From positions 64,056 through 90,246 of the forward strand of contig JAHZAW010000029.1 of the NCBI GenBank assembly GCA_019423725.1: 26,191 nucleotides of DNA, given 5' to 3'. The notes beneath the pieces are model-generated. The model searched no databases. It saw only the letters and a program-made list of their open reading frames with translations, and was not told where the DNA came from. Below are positions 7,094-14,423 of this stretch, in pieces. The position numbers and the translations under genes were made by a program. Source of the stretch: Clostridiales bacterium (GTDB lineage: Bacteria; Bacillota; Clostridia; Lachnospirales; Anaerotignaceae). Within the stretch, counting starts at the first letter, position 1. The number at the start of each line of letters is the position of its first letter.

Positions 7094-7122
7094 TTGACAC
7101 CGGGGATATGGTGGAGTAAAAT
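7094..7122 (+). promoter_or_regulatory. Promoter of the thiM-thiED operon
   Basis: Perfect -35 TTGACA (7094-7099), 17-bp spacer, -10 TAAAAT (7117-7122). The expected transcript start (about 7129) is immediately before the riboswitch. Confidence 0.8.
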
Positions 7123-7130
7123 AAGTAAAA

Positions 7131-7233
7131 AGCAGGGGTGCTGCGGGCATTATGCCATGCGGCTGAGAGAATTTCTTCAACCCTCTGGCGTTTGACGCCG
7201 TACCTGATTTGGATAATGCCAACGTAGGAAGCT
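7131..7233 (+). promoter_or_regulatory. TPP riboswitch (THI element)
   Basis: The conserved blocks occur in order: GGGGTGC (7135-7141), GGCTGAGA (7161-7168), AACCCT (7179-7184), ACCTGATTTGGATAATGCC (7202-7220) and AACGTAGGA (7221-7229). This is the thiamine pyrophosphate aptamer; the ligand normally lowers expression of the genes downstream. P3 is enlarged by a GGGCATTATGCC hairpin. An extra hairpin GGCG-TTTGA-CGCC (7187-7199) is inserted between the P2 3' strand and the P4 ACCTGAT block. The expression platform is the terminator at 7249-7277. Confidence 0.95.
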
Positions 7234-7248
7234 AAACGGATTTTCACA

Positions 7249-7277
7249 GGAAACGGCCTTGGGACGTTTCCTTTTTT
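7249..7277 (+). terminator. Riboswitch-controlled intrinsic terminator
   Basis: The stem GGAAACG/CGTTTCC (7249-7255/7265-7271), with a 9-nt loop, is followed by six T. It lies 15 bases after the TPP aptamer and 37 before thiM, as expected for transcriptional attenuation by TPP. Confidence 0.9.
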
Positions 7278-7313
7278 ATTGCTTTATGAATTTATTGTTT
7301 AAGGAGAAATTTT

Positions 7314-8132
7314 ATGTTAGGAAAATATTTGGATAACGTAAGACAAAGTTCTCCGCTCATCCACAACATAACCAACTATGTCACAGCCAATGATGTGGCC
7401 AACATACTTCTGGCCTGTGGAGGCTCAGCCGTCATGGCCGATGCTCCGGAGGAAGCCGAGGAGATAACCTCCCTTTGTTCGGGATTATGCATAAACCTTG
7501 GCACCCTCAACAAAGACAAGCTGAAGGCCATGCTCCTGGCGGGAAAGAAGTCGAACGAACTGTGCCACCCGGTCATAATGGACCCGGTCGGCGCCGGTTC
7601 ATCCCTCTTTAGGACGGACTCAGCTAAAAAGCTGCTCTCAGAGGTAAAATTTGCGGCCATAAGGGGAAACATATCTGAAATAAAGACCCTTTCCGGGGAC
7701 AAGTCCTCCACAAAAGGAGTTGATGCCGACTTGAGCGATATGCACACCAGTCTTAAAACAGCTGCCCTTGAGGCGGCTTATCTCTCAAAGGCGACCGGTG
7801 CCATAGTCATAATATCCGGCCAGACCGATATAATATCCGACGGTAAAAGGACAGGCCTTGTAAAAAACGGCTGTCCCATCATGTCCAGGATAACCGGCAG
7901 CGGCTGTATGCTCACTGCTCTTACTGCGGCGTTTGCAGCTGCGAACCAGGAAAATAAATTTGAGGCTGCCCTTAGTGCCGTATCCCTCATGGGGGTATGC
8001 GGAGAGGCTGCCTTTGAAAAACTCAAAACATGCGGAGGAGGAAACTCCTCATTCAGGAACTATCTCATAGACGCCGTTTTCAACATGGACGGCAATACAC
8101 TTGAAAGAAGGGCTGATTATGAAATCTATTAA
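7314..8132 (+). CDS. thiM: Hydroxyethylthiazole kinase ThiM
   Basis: A protein of 272 residues of the ribokinase-like ThiM family. It phosphorylates 4-methyl-5-(2-hydroxyethyl)thiazole with ATP, salvaging the thiazole half of thiamine. Visible motifs: HNITNYVTAND (17-27), MDPVGAG (89-95), RGNISE (117-122) and the anion-hole/catalytic GSGCM with C198. AAGGAGA lies about eight bases before the ATG. The gene is first behind the TPP riboswitch, and its last 14 bases overlap the start of thiED, which suggests translational coupling. The length and all catalytic motifs are normal. Confidence 0.96.
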   Translation: MLGKYLDNVRQSSPLIHNITNYVTANDVANILLACGGSAVMADAPEEAEEITSLCSGLCINLGTLNKDKLKAMLLAGKKSNELCHPVIMDPVGAGSSLFRTDSAKKLLSEVKFAAIRGNISEIKTLSGDKSSTKGVDADLSDMHTSLKTAALEAAYLSKATGAIVIISGQTDIISDGKRTGLVKNGCPIMSRITGSGCMLTALTAAFAAANQENKFEAALSAVSLMGVCGEAAFEKLKTCGGGNSSFRNYLIDAVFNMDGNTLERRADYEIY

Positions 8133-9552
8133 GGAAAATATGCTGCTTTATGCTGTCACCGACAGGAGCTGGCTCAACGGAAGGACTGTGGCTGACCAGG
8201 TAAAGGACGCTCTTGAAGGAGGCGCCACATTCATCCAGCTGCGTGAAAAGGAACTGGATTATGATTCCTTCCTGGCTGAGGCCATTGAGATAAAAAAATT
8301 ATGTGACAGCTACCATGTACCCTTTGTCATAAATGATAATGTGGACATAGCCTTAGCCTGCGGAGCAGACGGCGTACATGTGGGCCAGAGCGATATGGAA
8401 GCAGGAGACGTAAGGGCAAAGCTTGGGGATGACAAGATAATAGGTGTTTCAGTACACAATGTGGAAGAAGCCCTCAAAGCCCAGGAAAGGGGCGCTGACT
8501 ATCTCGGCGCAGGAGCCGTATTCAGCACCAGCACAAAACTTGATGCCGAGACCACATCCTTCGGAGTTTTAAGGGACATCTGTGACGCGGTCCACATACC
8601 CGTAGTTGCCATCGGCGGCATAAATGAGAAAAACATCAAAAAACTCAGCGGCACAGGCATATCTGGCATGGCCATCGTTTCAGCCATTTTTGCAAAGCCC
8701 GATATAAAGGCCGCCTGCCAGGAACTGCATGAACTTGCCAAGGAGACCGTGGAGGCAAAGCCCGAGATAAAGAAGGTCCTCACCATTGCCGGCTCAGACT
8801 GCAGCGGCGGAGCGGGCATACAGGCGGACATCAAGACCATAACAGCCCACAAGCTCTATGCCATGAGCGCTATAACAGCCCTTACGGCCCAGAACACCAC
8901 CGGAGTATATGACATCCTCGAGGCAACACCTAAATTCGTGGCTGAACAGCTGGACTGCATATTCACGGATATAAGGCCCGATGCCGTTAAAATAGGAATG
9001 GTATCCAACAGTGAGATAATCGAGACCATAGTCGAGAAACTTAAGGAATATAAAGCCGAAAACATAGTCGTTGACCCCGTTATGGTGGCCACCAGCGGAA
9101 GCAAGCTTTTAAGCGATGAGGCCTGTGACGCCCTTATAACAAAACTTCTCCCCATGGGAACAGTCATAACGCCCAACATACCTGAAGCTGAAGTTTTATG
9201 CGGATTTGAAATAAAAAATACCGATGATATGATAAAGGCCGCTGAAAAAATATCCACCATGGTTGACGGCGGCATACTCATAAAGGGCGGACATCTTGTA
9301 TCCACAGCCACTGACCTGCTCTATGAAAATGGAACAGTCACATGGTTCTCATCGGAGAGGGTAAATAACCCCAACACCCATGGAACGGGCTGCACCCTTT
9401 CATCTGCCATAGCCAGCAATCTTGCCAAGGGCTATTCCCTTAAGGAAAGCATTGCCAACGCCAAGAAGTATCTTACGGGAGCGCTTAAAGCCCAGCTTGA
9501 TCTCGGCAAGGGAAGCGGCCCCCTGGAGCACACCTATATAATCAAATATTAA
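8119..9552 (+). CDS. thiED: Fused thiamine phosphate synthase / HMP(-P) kinase (ThiE-ThiD)
   Basis: A 477-residue fusion of two thiamine enzymes. Residues 1-205 are ThiE (TIM barrel): QLREK (40-44), INDNVDIA, GVHVGQSD (85-92), GAVFSTSTK (132-140) and VVAIGGI. It joins HMP-PP and thiazole phosphate to form thiamine phosphate. A short charged linker (about 206-218) leads to ThiD (219-477, ribokinase fold): GSDCSGGAG (225-233), VDPVMVATSG, TPNIPEAE and HGTGC (421-425), which phosphorylates HMP and HMP-P. Together with ThiM it can finish thiamine from salvaged HMP and thiazole. The ATG at 8119 follows GAAGGG by about seven bases and overlaps thiM by 14 bases; an upstream TTG at 8101 is less likely. 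No thiC or thiG lies in the window. Confidence 0.95.
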   Translation: MKSIKENMLLYAVTDRSWLNGRTVADQVKDALEGGATFIQLREKELDYDSFLAEAIEIKKLCDSYHVPFVINDNVDIALACGADGVHVGQSDMEAGDVRAKLGDDKIIGVSVHNVEEALKAQERGADYLGAGAVFSTSTKLDAETTSFGVLRDICDAVHIPVVAIGGINEKNIKKLSGTGISGMAIVSAIFAKPDIKAACQELHELAKETVEAKPEIKKVLTIAGSDCSGGAGIQADIKTITAHKLYAMSAITALTAQNTTGVYDILEATPKFVAEQLDCIFTDIRPDAVKIGMVSNSEIIETIVEKLKEYKAENIVVDPVMVATSGSKLLSDEACDALITKLLPMGTVITPNIPEAEVLCGFEIKNTDDMIKAAEKISTMVDGGILIKGGHLVSTATDLLYENGTVTWFSSERVNNPNTHGTGCTLSSAIASNLAKGYSLKESIANAKKYLTGALKAQLDLGKGSGPLEHTYIIKY

Positions 9553-9790
9553 GGCATCAGAACGAACACATCAGACCGGTATTTAAGCCTAGCCTTGAGC
9601 CTGGCCTGGATCAAACGTCCTAAAGCCCTAAGCTAGACATCTTAGGAAACCGGCTGCTTCCAGACAGTCTCTCACCTGTTCAAGGAGGACAGCCATAAGC
9701 ATAAGTAAATGTAAAGCCTTTGACTTTAAGTATTGGTCAAATATATTTAAAATACTGTCGATGTCTGACAATAGCATAATGTATAACCCT
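9553..9790. other. Non-coding gap after thiED
   Basis: No convincing gene. It contains AGCCT-rich direct repeats (about 9588-9609), a loose inverted repeat TCCTAA/TTAGGA, and a perfectly formed ribosome-binding site AAGGAGG (9682-9688) that has ATA rather than a usual start codon at the right distance. No T-box or other amino-acid riboswitch motif was seen ahead of the homoserine dehydrogenase gene. Confidence 0.5.
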
Positions 9791-9819
9791 CAAATGTCCT
9801 CTTTTAGAGGACATTTGTT
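9791..9819 (+). terminator. Hairpin ahead of the hom promoter, probable thiED terminator
   Basis: A perfect 11-bp stem CAAATGTCCTC/GAGGACATTTG (9791-9801/9807-9817), loop TTTTA, then TTCTT. The T tract is short. It ends four bases before the -35 box of the next promoter, so it separates the thiamine operon from hom and may also affect promoter access. Confidence 0.6.
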
Positions 9820-9820
9820 C

Positions 9821-9848
9821 TTGACAAAAGAAAACTATATGATAAAAT
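9821..9848 (+). promoter_or_regulatory. Promoter of the homoserine dehydrogenase gene
   Basis: Perfect -35 TTGACA (9821-9826), 16-bp spacer, -10 TAAAAT (9843-9848). The leader of about 37 nt has no riboswitch. Confidence 0.72.
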
Positions 9849-9891
9849 AGCTGTATCACTACTGAAAAAAGGAGAAGAATGGAGAAGAATG

Positions 9892-11187
9892 ATGAAGGAA
9901 AAAATCAGAGCAGCCATACTCGGTCTGGGTACGGTGGGAACAGGAGTTTATAAAATAATACAGAAACAGCACGACGAATTCCCCCACAAAATAGGAGCGG
10001 AACTGGAGATAGCAAAAATACTTGTCAGAAACGCTAAAAAGACCCGTGAAGGCATTGATATGACCCTCGTTACAGACAAATGGGAAGACATAATAAAGGA
10101 TGACAGCATCGACCTTGTAATAGAAGTCATGGGAGGAATCGAGCCCGCAAGGACATATATATCCGAGGCTCTTTCCGCTGGAAAGCATGTAGTTACGGCC
10201 AATAAGGATCTTATGGCAGAACATGGACATGAGCTTCTTGAGACAGCTGCCGCAAATAAATGTGATCTTCTCTTTGAGGCTGCCGTAGCCGGAGGAATAC
10301 CCATCATAAGGCCCCTCAAGCAGTGTCTTGCGGCCAACACCATCACAGAGATCATGGGTATAATAAACGGCACGACGAACTTCATCCTCACCAAGATGAC
10401 CGACGAAAACATGGAATTTGGCGACGCTCTGGCCCTGGCCCAGAAGCTGGGATATGCCGAGGCCGACCCCACAGCCGATGTGGAAGGTCTGGATGCCGGA
10501 AGAAAGATAGCAATCCTTGCCTCCGTTGCCTTCAATTCAAGGGTGACCTTCTCCGATGTATATACAGAAGGAATATCAAAAATAACAGCAAAGGACATCA
10601 AATACGCCAAGGAGCTGGACTGTGTAGTAAAACTTATCGCCACTGCGAAAAACACTCCCGACGGTGTGGAAGTAAGGGTAACACCCATGTTCATTCCCAA
10701 GAGCCATCCCCTTGCGTCAGTAAATGATTCCTTTAACGCCGTATTCGTCCATGGTGACTCCCTTGGAGATGCCATGTTCTATGGAAGGGGTGCGGGAGAA
10801 CTTCCCACAGCCAGCGCCATAATGGGAGACGTTATCGACGTATGCAGAAACATCGGCTACAACTGCTGCGGCAGGATAGGCTGCACCTGCTATAAGGAAC
10901 TTCCCCTTAAATCCATGGAAGACATCGAAAGCAAATATTTTGTCAGCACCATCCTTGAGGACAAGCCCGGCACCCTTGCTGCCGTTGCCAGCACATTCTC
11001 AGGCAACAACGCCAGCATCGACCAGATGGTACAGAAGACAAAAATACCTGGATACGCTGAAGTCGTGTTCATAATCGACAACGTAAAGGAAAAACTTTTC
11101 ATGAGAGCCATTCAGGAACTTTCAGCCATGCATTATGTGAAGGAGATATCTTCCATAATCCGTGTGCATAACGATATACAGCAGTAA
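9892..11187 (+). CDS. hom: Homoserine dehydrogenase with C-terminal ACT domain
   Basis: A protein of 431 residues. The N-terminal NAD(P)-binding domain has GLGTVGTG (11-18), and VVTANKDLM marks the coenzyme edge. The catalytic/dimerisation domain has GIINGTTNFILTKM and EADPTADVEGLDAGRK, holding the catalytic Asp and Lys. A C-terminal ACT domain (about 350-425, starting YFVSTILEDKPGTLA) usually confers threonine feedback control. It reduces aspartate semialdehyde to homoserine for threonine and methionine. Start choice: two tandem GGAGAAGAAT words precede the gene, and the second places GGAG seven bases from the ATG at 9892; an ATG at 9889 is too close. A short competing frame starts at 9879 (24 codons). 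No thrB, thrC or lysC is nearby. Confidence 0.95.
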   Translation: MKEKIRAAILGLGTVGTGVYKIIQKQHDEFPHKIGAELEIAKILVRNAKKTREGIDMTLVTDKWEDIIKDDSIDLVIEVMGGIEPARTYISEALSAGKHVVTANKDLMAEHGHELLETAAANKCDLLFEAAVAGGIPIIRPLKQCLAANTITEIMGIINGTTNFILTKMTDENMEFGDALALAQKLGYAEADPTADVEGLDAGRKIAILASVAFNSRVTFSDVYTEGISKITAKDIKYAKELDCVVKLIATAKNTPDGVEVRVTPMFIPKSHPLASVNDSFNAVFVHGDSLGDAMFYGRGAGELPTASAIMGDVIDVCRNIGYNCCGRIGCTCYKELPLKSMEDIESKYFVSTILEDKPGTLAAVASTFSGNNASIDQMVQKTKIPGYAEVVFIIDNVKEKLFMRAIQELSAMHYVKEISSIIRVHNDIQQ

Positions 11188-11216
11188 AATATCCCTGGGA
11201 TGTGGATATTTAATAG

Positions 11217-11247
11217 AAAAGCCGCCCAAAATGGGCGGCTTTTATTA
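11217..11247 (+). terminator. Bidirectional terminator between hom and the convergent dehydrogenase
   Basis: A 12-bp stem with core AGCCGCCCA/TGGGCGGCT (11217-11228/11232-11243) and an AAA loop, with A and T runs at either end, so it can end transcripts from both sides. It touches the stop codon of the convergent gene at 11245. Confidence 0.88.
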
Positions 11248-12324
11248 TTTCTTGAATATTTCCTTGAATTTATCACATACTGCCTTCCCTACCTCCTGGG
11301 TGGAAGCGTCTCCGCCAAGGTCATAGGGAACACATTTCTTTTCATCCAGAACTGCCTTTATGGCGTCGATTATGGCCTTTCCTATATCCTCACGGCCAAA
11401 ATGGTCCATCATCTGGCTGACTGACCACATGGCTGCCATGGGGTCCGCCTTTGACTGTCCGGCTATATCAGGAGCTGAACCATGGATAGGCTCGAACATG
11501 GAAGGATATTTTTTCTCAGGATTTATATTTGCTCCCGCTGCCAGTCCCATTCCTCCGGAAATGGCTGCTCCAAGGTCTGTTATTATGTCGCCAAAAAGGT
11601 TAGATGTAACGATTATCTGGAATCTGGCGGGGTCCTTTACAAAGAACATGGATGCCGCATCCACAAGACAGCTGTATGTCTTTACATCGGGATATTCTTT
11701 GGCTATCCTCTCAAAGGTCTCGTCCCAGTATACCATGGAGTAGTTGAGGGCATTTCCTTTGCTTATGCTGGTGAGGGTCTTCTTTTCCTTCCTTGCCAGC
11801 TCAAAGGCATATCTTATTATCCTTTCTGTGCCCTTTTTAGAAAATACACCGGTCTGAAGCACTGTCTCATCGTCCCTGCCTTCATTTAATCTTGCACCGA
11901 CTCCGGCATATTCGCCTTCGCTGTTTTCCCTTATTACGGTCATGTTTATCTCGTCTGTTGAACTGATGTTTTTAAGGGGGCAGATATCCGTATTGAGAAG
12001 TTTTACGGGCCTCAGGTTAACATATTCGTCAAAGCCCCTTCTAATCTTTAAAAGCAGCTCCCTTAAGGAAATATGGTCCTTTACGTCAGGCGCTCCGATG
12101 GCTCCAAGATATATGGCGTCGTAGTTCTTCAGTATGTCCATAAATCCTTCCTCTGCCATCCTGCCTGTTTTCTTGTAATATTCGCATCCCCAGGGGAAAT
12201 CCGTCAGTTTAAAGGATATGCCTCCATCCAGCTCCTCTATCAGCTTCAGGAGTTTTTCTCCCTCGGATATGACCTCTGTTCCGATTCCATCACCGGGTAT
12301 GACTGCTATTTTATATTCGCTCAT
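11245..12324 (-). CDS. dmlA: D-malate/tartrate-type decarboxylating dehydrogenase (isocitrate/isopropylmalate dehydrogenase family)
   Basis: A protein of 359 residues of the NAD-dependent beta-decarboxylating dehydrogenase family. The N-terminal IAVIPGDGIGTEV is the family start. WGCEYYKKTGRM, YLGAIGAP, DHISLRELLLKIRRGFDEYVNLRPVKLL and the ENSEGEYAGVG phosphate-loop region resemble tartrate dehydrogenase / D-malate dehydrogenase (DmlA/TtuC) more than LeuB or Icd. SNLFGDIITDLGA holds the metal Asp residues, and FEPIHGSAPDIAG is the coenzyme loop. It should oxidise and decarboxylate a 2-hydroxydiacid such as D-malate to pyruvate; the exact substrate is not proven. AAGGAG lies eight bases from the ATG at 12324; a GTG at 12330 is too close. 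It is divergent from the nitrilase-lysR unit and shares a control region with it. Confidence 0.82.
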   Translation of the reverse strand: MSEYKIAVIPGDGIGTEVISEGEKLLKLIEELDGGISFKLTDFPWGCEYYKKTGRMAEEGFMDILKNYDAIYLGAIGAPDVKDHISLRELLLKIRRGFDEYVNLRPVKLLNTDICPLKNISSTDEINMTVIRENSEGEYAGVGARLNEGRDDETVLQTGVFSKKGTERIIRYAFELARKEKKTLTSISKGNALNYSMVYWDETFERIAKEYPDVKTYSCLVDAASMFFVKDPARFQIIVTSNLFGDIITDLGAAISGGMGLAAGANINPEKKYPSMFEPIHGSAPDIAGQSKADPMAAMWSVSQMMDHFGREDIGKAIIDAIKAVLDEKKCVPYDLGGDASTQEVGKAVCDKFKEIFKK

Positions 12325-12360
12325 ATTCACAACTCCTTTTCTTCTTTTATCGTCAATTTG

Positions 12361-12389
12361 ATTATATATCTCGATTTTATATTTGTAAA
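12361..12389 (-). promoter_or_regulatory. Promoter of the dmlA-like gene
   Basis: Minus strand: -35 TTTACA (12389-12384), 17-bp spacer, perfect -10 TATAAT (12366-12361). The predicted start is near 12354. Confidence 0.75.
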
Positions 12390-12410
12390 ATAACTAAATT
12401 GTATAATACT

Positions 12411-12425
12411 ATAGAAAATTCCTAT
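12411..12425. promoter_or_regulatory. Putative LysR-type regulator box (ATAG-N7-CTAT)
   Basis: The 15-bp dyad ATAG-AAAATTC-CTAT contains the LysR-family T-N11-A signature. Its centre (12418) lies about 64 bases upstream of both predicted start points, near 12354 for the dehydrogenase and near 12482 for the nitrilase. That is the usual location of the recognition site for a LysR activator. The regulator is probably the one encoded at 13447. Confidence 0.55.
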
Positions 12426-12446
12426 GGATACATAAGAAATAAATAT

Positions 12447-12475
12447 TTTACATATACAGATATATTTTATATAAT
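12447..12475 (+). promoter_or_regulatory. Promoter of the nitrilase-lysR unit
   Basis: Plus strand: -35 TTTACA (12447-12452), 17-bp spacer, perfect -10 TATAAT (12470-12475). It leads into AAAGGAG at 12501-12507. Confidence 0.75.
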
Positions 12476-12515
12476 TAATGTATCACGATCACGAAGTATG
12501 AAAGGAGTGTTTTTA

Positions 12516-13444
12516 ATGAGTGAAAAAGCAAAAACAGTAAGAGTAGCGGTGGTTCAGGCAGCTCCCGTGGTGTTCGACCTGGAGAAAACATTGGAGAAAG
12601 CCCTCGGCCTTATCAAAGAAGCCGCTCAAAAAGGAGCAAATATAGTTGTGTTCCCTGAAACATTCATCCCCGGATACCCCAGAGGACTTACCTTCGGCTT
12701 TAACATCGGTGCCAGGACCATGGAAGGAAGAAAGGATTTCCAGCGCTTCCATGACAACTGTGTGGCAGTTCCCGGCCCTGAGGTAGATATACTTGCTAAG
12801 GCAGCCGCTGAAAACAACGTATACCTGGCCATGGGAATCACCGAAAAGGACGGTAAAAATATCGATGGCACCCTTCACTGCTGTATGCTGTTTTTCGGCC
12901 CTGACGCCATAGAAAACTCAAACCCACTGGCGCAGAAAGATATATCTGGGGCCAGGACGATGGCAGCACCCTCACAGTCGTAGATACACCCTATGGCCAG
13001 ATGGGCGCCCTCATCTGCTGGGAAAACTACATGCCCCTTGCCAGAGCAGCCATGTATCAGAAAGGCATCAAACTCTATCTTGCTCCCACAGCTGACCAGA
13101 GAGATACTTTCCAGTGCACCCTCAGACATATCGCCATTGAAGGACGCTGCTTCGTTATATGCTGCAACCAGTACATGGAAAAGAGCATGTACCCCACAGA
13201 CCTTTACGGCTATGCTGAGATCGAGGCTCAGCCTGAGGTCATGTGCCGCGGAGGCAGCTGCGTCATAAATCCCTTTGGTGAATATGTGGCAGGACCCGCC
13301 TTTGGTGGAGAGGAAATACTCATCGCTGACCTGGATCTTGACCAGATCACCCAGGGCAAGGCTGACTTTGACTGTATCGGACACTATGCAAGACCTGATA
13401 TATTTGAGCTCATCGTTCATGAAAAGAAACCTGATGGTGAATGA
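12516..13444 (+). pseudogene. Nitrilase-family carbon-nitrogen hydrolase, frameshifted
   Basis: Two overlapping frames together encode one nitrilase. The first (from ATG 12516, AAAGGAG nine bases ahead) gives MSEKAKTVRVAVVQ, with the catalytic Glu at E48 (VVFPETFIPGYPRG), up to LFFGPD at 12905. The second resumes at CAT 12908 and reads HRKLKPTGAERYIWGQ, DTPYGQMGALICWENYMP and onward, containing the catalytic Lys and Cys. Homologues normally have about six residues between GPD and HRKLKP; here two bases remain, so about 16 nt were lost, shifting the frame right before the catalytic Lys. The first frame ends at a stop at 12981-12983. Unless a coding fix exists, the enzyme is inactive. The rest of the C-terminal frame is intact, so the damage is recent. 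It overlaps or abuts the lysR start. Confidence 0.88.
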
Positions 13445-13446
13445 TC

Positions 13447-14313
13447 ATGAAGCTTTATCAGCTTAAATATTTTACAGCCGTATGTAATTATGGATATGTC
13501 ACAAAGGCCGCTGAGGAGCTCCATGTCACCCAGCCTTCTGTTTCCAGTGCCATAAAGGAACTGGAAGATGAATTTTCGGTCAATCTTTTTCACAGGATAA
13601 ACAACCGACTTTCACCGACCAAGGAAGGTCTGTATTTTCTGGACCAGGCCGCAAAGATACTTGAGCTTGTGGAAAATACCCAAAACACCATGACAGAGCT
13701 GGGAAACAAAAAGAAACAGATAAAAATAGGGATACCTCCCATGATAGGAACATTCCTGTTCCCTAAGATGTTCTGCGCATTTAAGGAAAAATACCCCAAT
13801 ATCCAGCTGGAGCTCATAGAGGGAGGCTCCCCGGAGATGCTCCTTGCCGTTGAAAACGATACTCTGGATCTGGCCGTTATCATAACCAACGGCATCAAGA
13901 AACCGGATATCCACATCGAACCCATGTGCAGCACGGAATTTGTATTCTGTGTTGGGAAACACCATCCCCTGGCCGGCAGAGAAAGCGTGACCTTTGAAGA
14001 CCTAAAAAACGAAAACATAATATTATTCAAAAATGGATATTTTCAAAATAAATTCGTACGCAGCAGGTTTGCTGAAATGAACGCTGAACCAAATATCATC
14101 CTTTATTCCAACCAGATAGTGACCATGAAAAACCTGGTCAAGGAAGGGGCCGTATGCGCCTTTCTCATGGAGGAGGTAGTAAAGGACGATGAGGAACTGA
14201 GCGCCATACCAATAAATCCGCCTGTCCCCATAGAAATAGGAGTAATATGGCGTAAAAACAAGCGTCATAACAGCGACACAATACAATTTATGAAATTTGC
14301 CCATACTATGTAA
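13447..14313 (+). CDS. LysR-family transcriptional regulator
   Basis: A protein of 288 residues. The N-terminal winged helix-turn-helix (about 1-60) reads MKLYQLKYFTAVCNYG, then VTKAAEELHVTQPSVSSAIKEL, a textbook LysR HTH. A helical linker (about 60-85) precedes the substrate-binding domain (about 90-288; KQIKIGIPPMIGTFLFP and later LVKEGAVCAFL). An ATG at 13441 overlaps the nitrilase stop codon; I prefer 13447, which gives the common family N-terminus and has GGTGA six bases ahead. It is co-transcribed with the nitrilase gene and probably acts on the divergent promoter region at 12354-12482, where a T-N11-A box is present. The effector is unknown. A terminator follows directly. Confidence 0.92.
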   Translation: MKLYQLKYFTAVCNYGYVTKAAEELHVTQPSVSSAIKELEDEFSVNLFHRINNRLSPTKEGLYFLDQAAKILELVENTQNTMTELGNKKKQIKIGIPPMIGTFLFPKMFCAFKEKYPNIQLELIEGGSPEMLLAVENDTLDLAVIITNGIKKPDIHIEPMCSTEFVFCVGKHHPLAGRESVTFEDLKNENIILFKNGYFQNKFVRSRFAEMNAEPNIILYSNQIVTMKNLVKEGAVCAFLMEEVVKDDEELSAIPINPPVPIEIGVIWRKNKRHNSDTIQFMKFAHTM

Positions 14314-14318
14314 ACCGA

Positions 14319-14346
14319 CCCGCCGTTAAATAACGGCGGGCTTTTT
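14319..14346 (+). terminator. Terminator after lysR
   Basis: A 9-bp GC-rich stem CCCGCCGTT/AACGGCGGG (14319-14327/14332-14340), loop AAAT, then CTTTTT. Confidence 0.92.
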
Positions 14347-14423
14347 GTGATATACTCATATAAAAACCGTACTTTATATATGAACGGAGCCTATGCTCCC
14401 ATCAGAACAGGAGGTGCCAAGGT

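Noticed and set aside
6838..7247. Minus-strand short frames opposite the thiamine leader
   Set aside because: They cross a clear promoter and riboswitch on the plus strand, have no ribosome site and no similarity I can recognise.
9553..9891. Possible T-box or lysine/threonine riboswitch before hom
   Set aside because: No T-box GGTGG motif or other aptamer core was found; only a simple hairpin and a sigma-A promoter.
9948..10775. 275-codon open frame on the minus strand
   Set aside because: Antisense to homoserine dehydrogenase; Ser/Ala-rich with no motif or ribosome site.
11245..12324. 3-isopropylmalate dehydrogenase (leuB) or isocitrate dehydrogenase call
   Set aside because: Motifs WGCEYYKKTGRM and DHISLRELLLKIRR resemble the tartrate/D-malate group, and no leu or TCA-cycle genes are nearby; still, substrate is not proven.
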